From Hypoxylon rubiginosum (taxonomy: Eukaryota > Ascomycota > Sordariomycetes > Xylariales > Hypoxylaceae): a DNA stretch of 64,000 nt. Where the stretch lies: contig CADCXA010000037.1 of NCBI GenBank assembly GCA_902806565.1, positions 1-64,000 of the forward strand, given 5' to 3'. The notes below the pieces were generated by a model. It was not told the origin of the DNA, searched no databases, and saw only the letters and a list, made by a program, of their open reading frames with translations. Position 1 is the first letter of the stretch. Each line of letters opens with the position of its first letter. Below, piece by piece: positions 47,865 through 60,100 of this stretch. Made by a program: the position numbers and the translations under genes.

Positions 47865-50800
47865 ATGGGCTCAGCACCGCCGCTACCGACGCGGTTTCCG
47901 TGCTGGTGCAGAGCCGTGTACTCTTGGGGAGGAGAAGTATGGCCTCAGTTTTCATGCTGCTACGGTGGTGTATTTGTTTATTTTTTTACTAACCTCTAAA
48001 TCAGTCACAACACGACTTGGGATTTATCGAAGGGGATTTAATAGAATGTCTAAACGCAGGCGATGGATCGTGGTGGACGGGCAGATTACGGCGAAACAAG
48101 ACAGTTGGCGTCTTCCCGTCTAACTTTGTCGAAGTGCTGCCTGATGATTTTCGACCCGTTACCAGATCAGCGAGCCCGTTGACATCGAGTCATAGCCCGA
48201 GTCCAACAAACACGCCGCAAAAGTCGAAGTCGCGAAATTTCCGAAAACCATTCGAGGCTTACGCTAAGGCACCTCATTACACAACAGCAAAACAGCCCGA
48301 AATAATCAGAAACATATCTCACACGCCACCGAGACAAAACTCGGGTGGGTCGTTCAGGAACAGTGGGAATAGTGTACATCGCGGGATTGATCGTGACCCG
48401 TCGCCATCCCAAGCCCGGGTACAGATTTCGAGAGCTCCGTCGCCTGCGCCGCCGGTAAATTCATATCATTCAAGAGCTCCGTCACCTGCACCGCCGGTGA
48501 ATTCATATCATCCAAGAGCTGTCTCTCCAGCACCTCCGCCCATGAATCATTACAACTCCAGAGCTCCTTCCCCAGCTCCGCCGCCTCAGATGTACGATTA
48601 TCAACAACGAGCGCCATCACCAGCCCCGCCTCCAGTACATCACTACGGCTCGAGGGCACCATCGCCTGCTCCGTCATTTAATTTCAAGCCGTATCGACCC
48701 GGGGCTGAACGCAACTCACCACCTCCGCCAGCTCCACCACCGCACCGTCACGTCGTCACGAGGGGCAACTCGAATGCGTCAAACGTATCATATGATAATC
48801 GACGACAGCAAGAAGGATATCACACACCAAGAGTGCCTTCTCCAATGCCTCATTCGCCAGCTGCTGACGGTTTTACCCCCTCACCACTGAGAGAGGCGAT
48901 GGATGGCGTAATCGAGCAGTTAGATGCGTTAGGTATGGCACGTGAGAGCGATTCCCCTGAGCCGCCTTTCGACCCGTGGTCGCCGGAGTCCTTCGACATG
49001 GTCCACCACCGATCAAGAAGAAAAGCACAAGCGAGACCGCAAACATCTATGGGTGTTCCGCTTCAGGATTCGGGGTACGGATCACTGCACGATAACTCGT
49101 CGCAGGACAGCGCACATCACAATGGTTTTCAACAACGACAGCACGATCAGCCGCTTCCGCAGCTGAATGGTTATGTGGAGAGGATGGAAACTCGACTTCG
49201 GAAGATGCATGACCACAACTCGACTATGCCGACAGTCGACGATGATGATACGGGCCCTCCACCGCTGCCGCCGCTCAAGAATCCGATGTACAGCAGACCG
49301 AAATCTTCTTTAGGGGACCGCGCTTTTGGGGAACGCAAATTCCTTCGCAAGCAAAAATCATCCTACGAGGTAGGTCACTTGGACAGGACCGCTACGACGA
49401 AGACGAACTCGACGAATGCGACGAATAGCACACAAACTACGAACCGAAGTCTAATGAGCGGTGTTTCTGCGGGCGGCATCAGCGCTACTAGCGCTGGTAG
49501 CCTGGCTAGAAAGAACCAGCGAGCACGGAGTGCACTAGGCTTTCGTGACGGCGATGATGATTGGGACGCGACCCGACCGACCACACCATTCACCGGTGTA
49601 TCTTACCATCCTAGCCACTCTACATCGGCTATGCGACCTCAATCGCAAGCGGGAGTCCACGAGGACGGAATTGCTGCTATAGGCGGTCTCGTGCAACCTG
49701 GAATTGTGAAACCGAAGAAGCAAAATTTCATCAAGAGGATTCTAGAAGCGACCAAGACCGGTGTCGCCAGCGGTCGCAGTAGTATTGCGACCGGCTCCGG
49801 GTCTGCGCAGACATCGCCGAATAAGCGTTCAATACCGAACGGGCTCACGGGGATTGCAGGGGGTGCTAGCACCACCAACCTGTTACGAGGAGGAGACGCG
49901 GCTGCCGATATGGGGCTAAGTAATGGCGTGGACTGGGTTCAGGTACGACGAGATGTGAATCGATCGAATACTCTAAGCAAAAACGAACGAAGCGAGCGAC
50001 GCGACCGCTGCATGATGCTGGATTATCCAGCAATAGATCCCGTGGATGAGCTTCATGGGAGCGTGGAAGGGGACGAAGGTGCCGACGGGATGCCAGTCCG
50101 TGAACCAATCAACTACCAAGTCATAAATCTGAGCCAGGTGGACAAGAACTCTCGATTTATCGGCAGCCTACCGCCGATGACCACAGCCGTCACCCTCGCG
50201 ACGACCTACGTATGCAGGCCGTACCGGAGCGAAGCCCAGCGTCTCCGCGCCATTTTCACCTGGGTTGCGGAGAAGGTCACTTGGGAGGAAGACTTCGAAG
50301 GCGAGGTGGACACGCGGCGTGTGATCCAAGCCAAGAGAGCGTGTGCCGAAGAGTACGCCGTTCTCGTGCACGAGATGTGCACGGCAATCGGTATACACTC
50401 CGAAATCATCCGCGGCTACCTCAAGACCCCCGGCGAGATTCCCGAGACGGGCTTAATGCCGCGATCGAACCACTGGTGGAACGCGGTCGTCATCGATAAC
50501 GAGTGGCGCATGATGGACTGCTGCCTGGCGAGCCCCTCGAACCCCCGCCGCGGGCTGTACTCGAGCGCCGGCAGCGGGACGGCCGAGTCTTGGTACTTCC
50601 TCGCGCGGCCGACGGAGCTCTGCTGGACGCACATCCCCGAGCACCACAGCCAGCAGCACGTGTGCCCGCCGGTGGCCCACGAGACGCTGCTCAACCTGCC
50701 GGGCGCGTGTCCGCCATTCTTCAAGCAGGCGATCGCCATGGTGGACTACAACACGTCGCTGACGCGGATCGAGGACCTCGAGATGGTCCACATCAAGTTC

Positions 50801-51652
50801 CACGTGCCGGCGGACATCGAGGTGGCGGCCGAGGTGGAGACGCGCGGGTTCACGCGGGACGCGGACGGCGACGTGTTCGAGAGCGGCGAGGTGGTCAAGA
50901 AGCGGGCGCTGGCGCAGGCCGACTGGTGCGGGGGGAGCAAGCGGTACACGGTCAAGGCGCTGCTGCCGGGCGACGAGGGCACGGGCGTGCTCAGGGTGTA
51001 CGCGGGCCGGCGCGGGCTCATGCACAGCATCAAGGACGTGCCGCACCCGCTCGCCTTCGCGCTGCCCATCATCCACACGGGCGAGAACCCGCCCTACGAG
51101 TTCGTCACGCGCCACCCCACCCCGCACGCTCAGCGCCACGACATCTACGTCGTACAGCCCCAGTGCCAGCGCCTGGCCCTCAACAACACGTTCGTGTTCG
51201 CCATCCGCCAGCACCCCTCCTTACCGTCGGGTAGTGGTACTAGTGCTAGCGGCAGCAGTGCCAGCGGTGGAGCGACGAGCCCGGTCCCGTTCCTGCGCCC
51301 GGGCAGCGCGATGAGCATCACGAGCGGCAGCGCGGCGGGCTCGAACCCGAGCTCGGCGACGGGCAGCATCGCGGGCCGGAAGCCGGCGAAGCTGGCGATC
51401 CAGACGCCGGGCGGCAAGATCCTGCGGCTCATGCGCAAAGAAGAACGCGGCGGGTTCGGCCGCAGCGGTATCGGTGTTGGCGGGCGCAGCGCCACCGGGA
51501 GCAGCAACAGCGGCAACGGAGAGGACGAGGCCAGCGATGGGGGGACGTGGGAGACCATCATCAAGTGCTCAGAGCGCGGGGTCTGGCGCGGACTGGTGCT
51601 CGCGGACCGCACTGCTAGGTGGTGCGTATTCGCCGAGTGGGTTTGCATCTAA
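47865..51652 (+). CDS. cyk3: Cytokinesis protein Cyk3 (SH3 + transglutaminase-like)
   Basis: Exon 1 is 47865-47936 and exon 2 is 48005-51652, with a 68-bp intron (GTATGG...CTAAATCAG); the product is 1239 aa. The join makes a complete N-terminal SH3 domain: ...FPCWCRAVYSWGGE from exon 1, then SQHDLGFIEGDLIECL, GSWWTGRL and VGVFPSNFV. Residues ~100-730 are disordered and Pro/Ser-rich, with six RAPSPAPP-type repeats at ~164-253. A transglutaminase-like domain lies at ~765-875. It has His846 in SNHWWNAVV and Asp861 in WRMMDC, but the nucleophile position appears as RACAEEYA: when aligned to the usual CxGYA motif, the Cys is replaced by Ala, with a Cys one residue earlier. In yeasts Cyk3 works at the actomyosin ring and promotes septum synthesis with Hof1 and Inn1. 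The 3' half (from ~50440) is much more GC-rich than the 5' half. Confidence 0.95.
48424..48690 (+). repeat. RAPSPAPP proline-rich repeats in Cyk3
   Basis: Six consecutive degenerate units, each with a core R-A-(P/V)-S-P-A-P followed by five to eight spacer residues rich in Tyr, His and Asn (for example PVNSYHS and PPQMYDYQQ). The first two units are nearly identical at the DNA level, which indicates recent duplication. Cores fit SH3-ligand and proline-directed phosphorylation sites. The protein's own SH3 domain is a possible partner. Confidence 0.8.
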
Positions 51653-53065
51653 AGGTCGAACCTACCTACCTACGGGGGCCGTTGATAATTAATTAAACGG
51701 TTGGCCGGACACAACCTGGAACGGCGGTTGCTTTTTATTGTACGCATTGCATTTACTTGGCGTTCGGAAGGCGGAGGTCGGAGGCGGAGGGCGGTCAAGA
51801 CGTTTTCGGGAAAGGGAAAACGTCTCTATCGGAACCCAACGCGCTATACCGGTGTATACCTCTTTTTTATCTCACGGCCGGGATGGAAACTAATGTAACC
51901 TTTGCACCTCGAGGCGTTTTTTGTCACTTTTTTCTGGCGGCATTGGAAGATCAGGGGCTTGCCGGAATGGTCCCCTTTTTCTTCTTCGTTCTATTTCTTC
52001 ATTCACGCCTTGCATATCGGGAGGGGACCGTCATACCAATGTTGTCAGATTCAAGAAAAATGTACTTCTAATTCGGAATGCTAGACCCGTCCAACAGAGA
52101 AATTCCGTTTAGCTAATACTGACTAAGTGAAATTTGCCCGTATGTTCTCGAAGTGTTTCTATTGTTGTACGGAGTAGAATAGACTGACTCGTAAAAAGCT
52201 TTGCTTACGTGCGACTTATTGATCACTTGACCTCGGGCAGCTAACTTCAAAGTCCCTAGAGAAGGCGCAAAAAAAAAAAACAGCTGTTCGGAGGCGTGGA
52301 CAAGTCCGTGATTAAATACCTACATGTAGGTAATTATGAGATCTCTTTTTAAAAAAGGGGTTACGAGATGTTTAGATTCACGGGGTTCCCCGACTTCCCC
52401 TTATCTTAGCTTGTTGACCCTTACCATAGTAGTTGACACTAGGTGAGGGGCAAGGTGAGAGAGGGAGCGTAAAAACCAGCCTAACCGGACCTAGACTTCC
52501 GTACTATCCGCTGCGGCGGCGCCGTGGGATGTGTGGGATGTGTGGTTCGGCGCAAATCGAGAAGGGCCCAGAAATCCTTTCAATTTCGCTCTAGCTCATT
52601 AGTTTTAGCCTAGCTTACCACCACAGCCACAGTATATCGGTACAGCGCGGAAAACAGGTGACCTGTGCATACCTAGGTAGCTGTCTCGTACGACAACGAC
52701 CGTTAGATAGGTATCTAGGTTCCTATTCCAACGGAGTCTGTATGATGTAGCAATAGATTTCGAAATGTTGAAGATTGTTGAGATGATTGGGGTTACCCCT
52801 ACACCCTTTTCTATTCGTTATCGATAGCTTCGCATATCGCCTAAGCCAATCAGTCCGGCGTCGCAAGCGGTTTTTTTATGAGGATAATAGACCGAGTCGG
52901 ACCGTCTTCGCTCTGTGTTAATGGGCTAGTAAGTAGTAGTAAGTTATCTTAAGCTTGGGGTCTGGGGAAAAAAAGGTCCTGGAGGAAAAAAAACCCCATC
53001 ATGATGTGAATGTGTGAATGTGTGAATGTGGTGAATTGAAACTGGATTCTAGAATGCTCTCTAAT

Positions 53066-53176
53066 TGAGACCCCTATGTAATTGATACCGAGGAGCTGGA
53101 AATAGACGATCTACCCATCGTCGCATCGTTTAGTGTCGTCTTTCCACTGCCTCGGTATCGATTTTATAGGGTCTCA
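53066..53176. repeat. Long imperfect inverted repeat (hairpin, MITE-like)
   Basis: The left arm is 53066-53109 and the right arm 53136-53176. They share TGAGACCC, then GATACCGAGG, TGGAAA and GACGA in the same order on opposite strands. A few substitutions and one-or-two-base gaps interrupt the match, and the loop is about 26 bases. The stem is roughly 40 bp, far longer than chance would give. It could be a miniature inverted-repeat element or a small-RNA precursor. I saw no convincing target-site duplication. Confidence 0.7.
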
Positions 53177-54655
53177 TGTTTTTTTAGTATTTAAATTTTT
53201 AAGCCTCCTGATCGTTTCTTTCTTCTCTGCTAAGTTGGTGCAGAACCCCTAGTGTAGCTTAATCTGACATAATCAGCTGCTCTACCTGGTTTTTCTTTTC
53301 CTTCTAGAATAGGAGCGAGAAATTACAGGTCGCCTAGCCAAGTCCAGCCAATTGCCGCGTGCGAATCACGCTACCAGCGGAGCCGCATCCTCTGGCAGCT
53401 CTGGTAAAGCCCCGTCGAGCCAACGACAAAACGGCCGACGCTATCGCCGCTGCTCCACAATGGAGCCGAGTGCACCGAGTCAAGTCCACAGCGCTATGTC
53501 TTCTTCTTGTTTTCCCTCTTCACTCTTCGCTCTGCGCTGTAGGTTCTAGTTTAGCGAGTTAGAATCGGCCAATTTTCTCTTCTTAAGGGCCTTTTTACGT
53601 CACATCATTCCTCCTTCTCGCTTCACGGCCTCTACCGGGCCGACCGGTCAAGAGCCGGGGTGTGTGTATGGAAGTTGGACAGGAATAGGGGAGCAGGGGA
53701 GTTTACGTATCCTCCAGCACCGGCGTTATGGTGTAGTGGATTGTTTCTTCAGCTCTTTTCCTGGAGACTGGAGACTGGAGTTGATGATGGGGAAAAAGTA
53801 TGGGGAGAGGGTGAAGAAGGCCCTCTTCCACACGAGCTCCGTCGCGGTCGGGGTTGATACTATGGGACTATGGGGATTGGCGGAGATATGCTGCACTCCG
53901 GACTTTTTTTTGGCCTAATAATACGAGTCTATTAGGCCGAATTTTTTCTTGCTTGATTTCGAGGACTCAACGCTATGCCGGTTTTCCTATTGCAGCATCT
54001 CATCCCCGAAGTTGTTTGTGGTGTGATGCTGTATTGGACCGAATAGCATGTGACGAGATGAGTCCCTATCGAGTCATGGGATTTCATCTCAAAGAACATC
54101 AATTGACAAGTATTTCATTTTAGCATTGGGGACTGTTAGATATTAAGACTTTTTAATGTAAGCAGGAAACTCACGATAGCTTCATAATTAAGCAATGCGT
54201 ATAATATCAAGACATATTGCTTGGTATATTGGACGTGGGTGGGAGACTGTGGGGAGCTTCAGGGGATTTCAAGGTGACCGAATATTTCGGCGTGTGTGAT
54301 GGATGCATGACGCGTTGTAGCCAGGTAGCCAGGTTAGCCAGTAGCACGCCTAGTAGCACACCTCGGGGGACCCAATGTAACCTCACCCTAAGCCCCAAGT
54401 TTCCAGGTTCCAAGGTCCCCAAAATCTCCTCACCGTCCCAGAAAAACGTAAGGTTCCTGGGTTACTATGTAGAATGGGGCGGCTAGCGGTAGACCGGGTT
54501 GGGATCGTGACCCCGAGGGGATGGCGTCTGGATTCTGGAGTGCTCTGGACATTTTGCGGGTTGACCTCGTGCTGATGCCCGTGGAGACGCTTGCCCGTAG
54601 TATGTACCTGGCATGTGGATTTTGCAATTAAATGGTACCTTTTTCAATCTCGTCT

Positions 54656-54669
54656 CTGGGGGAGCGGAG
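54656..54669 (+). promoter_or_regulatory. Paired SYGGRG sites (possible CreA) upstream of the transporter
   Basis: CTGGGG at 54656-54661 and GCGGAG at 54664-54669 both fit the SYGGRG consensus of the carbon-catabolite repressor CreA/CRE-1. They lie two bases apart and about 400 bp upstream of the hexose-transporter ATG. Paired sites are typical of functional CreA control, but the hexamer is short and chance matches are frequent. Confidence 0.3.
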
Positions 54670-54801
54670 GTGGGTCCGACGTGTAGTTTCCATCAAAGAA
54701 GGTGCAACGGATGAGATCTGGGTATCTGGCAACTGCGATGTGAGCTGTAATGTTGCTCCTTCCTGGTTACTGGTTTGCCGTAGTAACGGATTGTACTTAT
54801 G

Positions 54802-54808
54802 TATTTAA
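54802..54808 (+). promoter_or_regulatory. TATA-like element of the hexose transporter
   Basis: TATTTAA lies about 254 bp upstream of the ATG at 55062. It is followed by a C/T-rich leader of alternating CT and CAA words, a common arrangement for strongly expressed fungal genes. Confidence 0.35.
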
Positions 54809-55061
54809 GTGACCTCGCCTGCTCTTATTGATCACGTATTTTTTTCCACACTTCCTCATTGTCAACCAGCAACTAACATCAGCACACATCTCTTCGAGAT
54901 AAAAAGTGTGCCTTGCCCCTTTCAACAACTCGTTCACAACTTGTCGTCCTTCATTATTCTTCACGACAAGTCATATCCACAAACTGCCAACTACTCTCTC
55001 GCATCGTCGCTTGACGCATACAACAACCAACACTTGCGACATCACCGAACCCACCTTCGAA

Positions 55062-56704
55062 ATGGCTGGAGGTGCAGTTCCTCACGGCTCGGCCGACGTC
55101 TCCCGCGTCGAGGCCCCCGTTACTCTCAAGGCCTACATGATGTGCGCCTTTGCCGCCTTTGGTGGTATCTTCTTCGGCTACGACAGTGGTTACATCAGCG
55201 GTGTCATGGGAATGAACTACTTCATCCACCAAATTGAGGGTCCTGATGCCACCGTTCTCCTAAGCTCCCACAAGTCGCTGATTACTTCCATCCTCTCTGC
55301 CGGCACATTCTTTGGTAAGCAACAAGACCTCGTTGCCCTTCGTTTTCCAGATGACTAATTTGTGGAATAGGCGCTCTCATTGCGGGTGATGTCGCCGACT
55401 GGGTTGGTCGACGAACCACCATCATCGGTGGCTGTGTTGTCTTCCTAGTTGGTGTCGTTCTCCAGGTCGCCTCTGCCGGATTGGGCCTCCTCGTAGCCGG
55501 CCGACTTGTCGCTGGTTTCGGTGTCGGTGCCGTCTCTGCTATCCTGATTCTCTACATGTCCGAAATCGCACCTCGAAAGGTCCGTGGAGCTCTCGTCTCC
55601 GGCTACCAGTTCTGCGTCACCGTCGGCCTGCTCCTGGCGTCTGCTATCGACTACGCCACCCAGGACCGAAACGACAGCGGCTCTTACCGAATCCCCATCG
55701 CAATCCAGCTGCTCTGGGCTATCATCCTCGGAACCGGTCTCTTCTTCCTTCCCGAGTCCCCTCGATTCTTCGTCAAGAAGGGCAAACTCGACAAGGCCGC
55801 CGGCACCTTGGCCCGCCTCCGGGGTCAGCCTATCGAGTCTGAGCTCATCCAGGACGAGCTGGCAGAAATCATCGCGAACCACGAATACGAGCTTTCCGTC
55901 GCCCCCGATGGTGGTTACTGGAGCACGTGGGGCAACTGTTTCCGCGGCTCTATCTGGGAGGGCAGCAGCAACCTCCGCCGCACCATTCTCGGTACTTCCC
56001 TACAGATGATGCAGCAGTGGACTGGTGTCAACTTCGTCTTCTACTTCGGCACCACGTTCTTCCAGGACCTCGGTACCATCTCGAACCCGTTCTTGATCTC
56101 TCTGATTACCACGCTTGTCAATGTCTGCTCCACGCCCATCTCGTTCTGGTCGATGGAGAGGATCGGCCGCCGACCCCTGCTCCTCTGGGGTGCCCTGGGA
56201 ATGGTCATCTGCCAGTTTATCGTCGCCATCATCGGCACCATCACCAGCTCCCCCGCCGCCGTCCAGGCCATGATCGCCTTCATCTGCATCTACATCTTCT
56301 TCTTCGCCAGCACTTGGGGCCCCGGCGCCTGGGTCGTCATCGGCGAGATCTACCCGCTGCCCATGCGAGCCCGCGGTGTTGCCCTCTCGACTGCAAGCAA
56401 CTGGCTGTGGAACTGCATCATCGCCGTCATCACCCCCTACATGGTCGACCAGGACAAGGGCAACTTGGGCGCCAAGGTCTTCTACATCTGGGGCGGCCTC
56501 TGCACCCTCTGCTTTGTGTACTCGTACTTTTTAATCCCGGAAACTAAGGGACTGACCCTCGAACAAGTCGACCGCATGTTGGAGGAGACGACACCCCGAA
56601 CCTCGGCCAAGTGGGTACCTCACTCTACCTACGCCGCCGATATGGGTTTCACAAGCAAGGCCGCTGTTCACCATGTCCAGCACGCACAAAAGGAGGAGGT
56701 TTAA
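55062..56704 (+). CDS. MFS hexose/monosaccharide transporter
   Basis: Two exons, 55062-55314 and 55371-56704, give 528 aa. The 56-bp intron (GTAAGC...GAATAG, branch ACTAAT) splits a Gly codon in phase 1. The protein shows the sugar-transporter signatures in order: FFGYDSGYISGV (38-48) in helix 1, DVADWVGRR (91-99) in the helix 2-3 loop, PESPR (212-216) after helix 6, ERIGRRPLL, VIGEIYPLPMRARG, and PETKG (474-478) after helix 12. About 12 hydrophobic segments fit a plasma-membrane sugar/H+ symporter or facilitator. Similarity is greatest to the fungal glucose/monosaccharide transporter group (Hxt/MstA/RCO-3-like); sugar specificity and affinity cannot be read from sequence. The N-terminus is short and the C-terminus ends QKEEV. 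Codons prefer C in third position, consistent with high expression. Confidence 0.95.
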
Positions 56705-57120
56705 GGGGTTGGAGGGTGTCTATCTGGTGATTGAAGGCGTTAGTGAAAAGGTGGATGGCATCACGGCATCGGCGTCAAGGAGTCTCATGAGTTAAGCTCC
56801 GTAATGAATGAATTACTTGCACAAGCACACTTATTGGTGTGTTTTTTTTACTTTGTCCACGATGACGAGTGTGATGAGTGTGGCCCTGTGCATTTGAGCT
56901 GGCAAGCTGAAAGAATGGTTTAATTAGGGGATCTGACGGGGAAGAGTACTTGCACACTTGCATGCTCAATCTTGAGATTCAGGGCTGACGGAGGTCGCCT
57001 CTAATAAGTGTACTTTTAAGTTACTCTACTTCGGTTGAGATAGTTCTTCTAATGGCTACACGATCTCAAACACGCTGTCTTATATGAAAATAATTTCCAA
57101 CCGGGCTATCCTGATGGTAA

Positions 57121-57152
57121 CGCAACTCCTCCTAGGCAGTTCAGGAGTTGCG
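57121..57152. repeat. Perfect 10-bp hairpin
   Basis: CGCAACTCCT and AGGAGTTGCG are perfect inverted arms around a 12-base loop. It lies ~420 bp past the transporter stop, too far to be a confident 3' UTR element, and its function is unknown. Confidence 0.5.
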
Positions 57153-60100
57153 CTCATGCCCCTTCCTAACTACCTACCTAATGAAGTGGTTATTCTCGGT
57201 TTCCTAGCCTAATGGAAGCAATGTAGATCGTTCGTGGCACGAGACGTGATCTTAGGGGGGCTAGATTCTCAATTACCATATCTTTCAGGGGAGGGAGTTG
57301 TCGCGAGCCTCCGCAGTAAAGGCCTCCGGGGACAGCGCGAAGGGCAGATGGATTATGCTATTCACGCGAGGGCGGCGAGCATAGACAGCACTTGCCACAT
57401 CGGCGTAGAGTCTCGAGCGAGATTCTGGCAGCACCTCGCCGGTGTTGAGATACACTACGGAGGACGGGGCCTGGTTAAGCTGTCGAGCTCATTTACTCGG
57501 TGTTCTCTTGACTGGCGCAATATGAGCTCGCAGTGGGAAGCGGGCTCACAACTGAACGGCAACAGCAGAGCTGTCTTGGCGTGAACCCATTATATGATGA
57601 CCTAGGGAGAGCTTAGCGAGGACAGAGACGGGAGAGAAGAGTTGGTAGGCGGGTATACAATGCAAATATGTATATTTGAACCTTTAATTCTAGTTTCACG
57701 ATACGCCTAGAATATCGTGTTGTCGAGGTCGAAGCTAGAGCATGAGTAGGAGTACTCGGTGAGCTGGTACTAGGTGCTTGTTACCTCCAGGCCAACCCTC
57801 AGTTCGAAAGACTTAGTGCTGTCGACAGCATGTTCCTAAGTAATCGTGCCTCCGTCTTGAAGAATTGAAAGTGCGTATTTGCTTTTTGTCTTCAGCTTTA
57901 CTCAGGGGTCAGATCACATTTAGTATCACTAAGTCCCTAAAGGCATTAAGATCTACAGATAGCCAATCCACCATGGAATACGAAGAGACTAGTCTCTCTG
58001 TTAGTTTACTCGTGTAACTACTGGGCACATCCAGTCGACAACTCGTCGGGTGCTAAGTTTCTACGATAGCACCCGCAAGCTTGCCGACCAGCACTTCCGA
58101 ATCCCATGCGGCTCTACCACGACTAAAATGTACCGCACGTCTGCCCGCCGCTAGATAGTAGACGTGCCTAGGTACCCGGACTTCGCAATCTTGGAACTTT
58201 GGGGAATTACCATGGCCCAGGATGTTAGGGCTGCTGGCGCCTGAAAGCAAAATGTGACGCACGTGTGCACACTCCACGTAACCAGGCCCGGAAACAAGAC
58301 GCCCGAGAATTCTCTCCAGGGCGTCATACATATGTGCCTCTATGGTTATGAAAGATGGATCGTACGGCGGGATCTATATCCAAAAATTTCGTACATCACG
58401 ACTGCTAGCCATAGGTATCGGCATTGAAAGGCCGCTTGGGTGGTCTTCTGGGGCGGTGGATTGTAGAGATATGCCTTAAAGATGACGTCTAGAGTTGCTC
58501 TATTCCGAGCGGAATGGGATTAATCGGAGTAACGCTTTGTAGTAGGGACGGAACAGAAGCCAAATAGTTTTGAGGTCATTCTGACGGAACCGTATGCTAC
58601 GGCAAGGGGGGGCGGCGACGCTTCGAGAGGTAGATCTCGGTAGCGAATTGAGCGTAGCAGCATGCCCTCCTAAGACATAGACGACATCTGTGAGACGTGT
58701 TTATGCTAGTATCAAGAACTCGGCGACAGTTTCTAAGGATTCTGTGAAGCTGCAGTCTCCCTCCCTCGCGGTGTTACAGCATCATCATCACGCGCTTAAG
58801 GGAGGGAGATCGGTCAGACACACTTACCGACAGGCGCGCTTAGGCAGGCTTCACCCGCAACATTCTCGGCAAGTTCTTCCTGTGGTCGCATCCACACGTC
58901 CGCGGGACTGACCTGTCTAAAAGGCCTGCGGGCGAGCAAGTCCCGCAAAGGCGAGACGCGCCCTAGTTAGAAAGGTCTGCTTCCGCGAGCGAAAAAAAAA
59001 ATGCATGCGTGGTATTTGGGAAGCGCCGGCCAATTGGAAGCCCAAGATCGCTCAAGGCATCAGAGGGCCGGATAGGGAAATATTATGGAAGACTTCCTGG
59101 TAAACACCATGTTCGCTGGGGACGCAAGCCCCCAAACCCTTATTAGCCGGCGGTAGACGTCGAGGTCGACAAAAAGAAAATCTTGGCCCGGTATTTCCCA
59201 ATGCGGTTGGAGCTAACGGGACAGCGATCCTCGGTAGCGAATAGAGCAGCTCGACTTTACCCATCTAGGTAGTCAAAATTGCAGAAGAAAAAAGGGCCAC
59301 ACACCGTATAGGATACCGGGGGAAATCCGTCCTCTGAATACCAGTTCTTGGCGTTGAAATCATGATACGGCACAGTAAGGGATTTTTCTTTCTGGCTTAG
59401 AAGCGCTTCGGCTGCTCGCCGACTGGAAAGCTAGCTAAAGCGACGTCATCTGCCATCGCAGGTGATGTTCTAGACTTAAGGCACGGGCTTATACGGTGAT
59501 CCTAGTCTAAGGGGCCGTTTTGGCGATGACGGAAGCTGGTCAGCATCCAAAGTCACGGAGGACAGCTGGTAGACTTCCGGGACCGGGATATAGAGACGGA
59601 GCGAATACACCCTGGCGATGGGACGGATTATGACGCTTGGTATAGCCCACGCAGAGCTCCAGAGCGGCCCAATGTGGCATGAGGGAAAAGGTTAGGGCTA
59701 GATGGGATACTGCAAGTGAGATGCTTACCATCTGGGAACTGATATGGCCTTAAGTTACCCACGTGCCGCAATGCTATGCAGCGACGCAGCATTGGTCAAT
59801 GGAATGATGGGCCATAGTGGACCGTACTCGCATGAATCGAGTATGCATGCAGGCCGAGATAATAGAGCCGAGAAGATCGGCGGCACCCCTGGCTTTCCAT
59901 GTATGCAGATGTCGATGCAGTTTGTTTTGAACAGCCCACAGGCTTGTGACGCTATGGTCGAGAAGGAAATCCAGTGGGCATGACGCTCTCATAGAACAAT
60001 TGGATTAGACGGTGAATGATATAGAAGTTTTTAGGCACCGTAAAAATTGGGTACGTAGAGATAGAGGCCTAAGCTAGGAGCGAGACGACTTTGGCTATCT

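Larger units (their letters stand above)
51653..55061. other. Intergenic region with a long hairpin, no gene supported
   Basis: Starts with the Cyk3 3' flank and ends with the promoter and leader of the hexose transporter. Only short overlapping frames without motifs are present. Notable contents are a GTGAATGT tandem repeat near 53000-53030, the imperfect inverted repeat at 53066-53176, and a GGAGACT repeat near 53762-53780. Confidence 0.5.

Noticed and set aside
50453..51234. Long frames on both strands inside the 3' half of Cyk3 (243-253 codons)
   Set aside because: Shadows caused by high GC content in the Cyk3 coding frame. The Cyk3 frame carries the conserved transglutaminase-like domain.
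57234..57584. 116-codon plus-strand frame in the terminal region
   Set aside because: Frame begins with GTG, has no recognisable domain, and no splice extension improves it.
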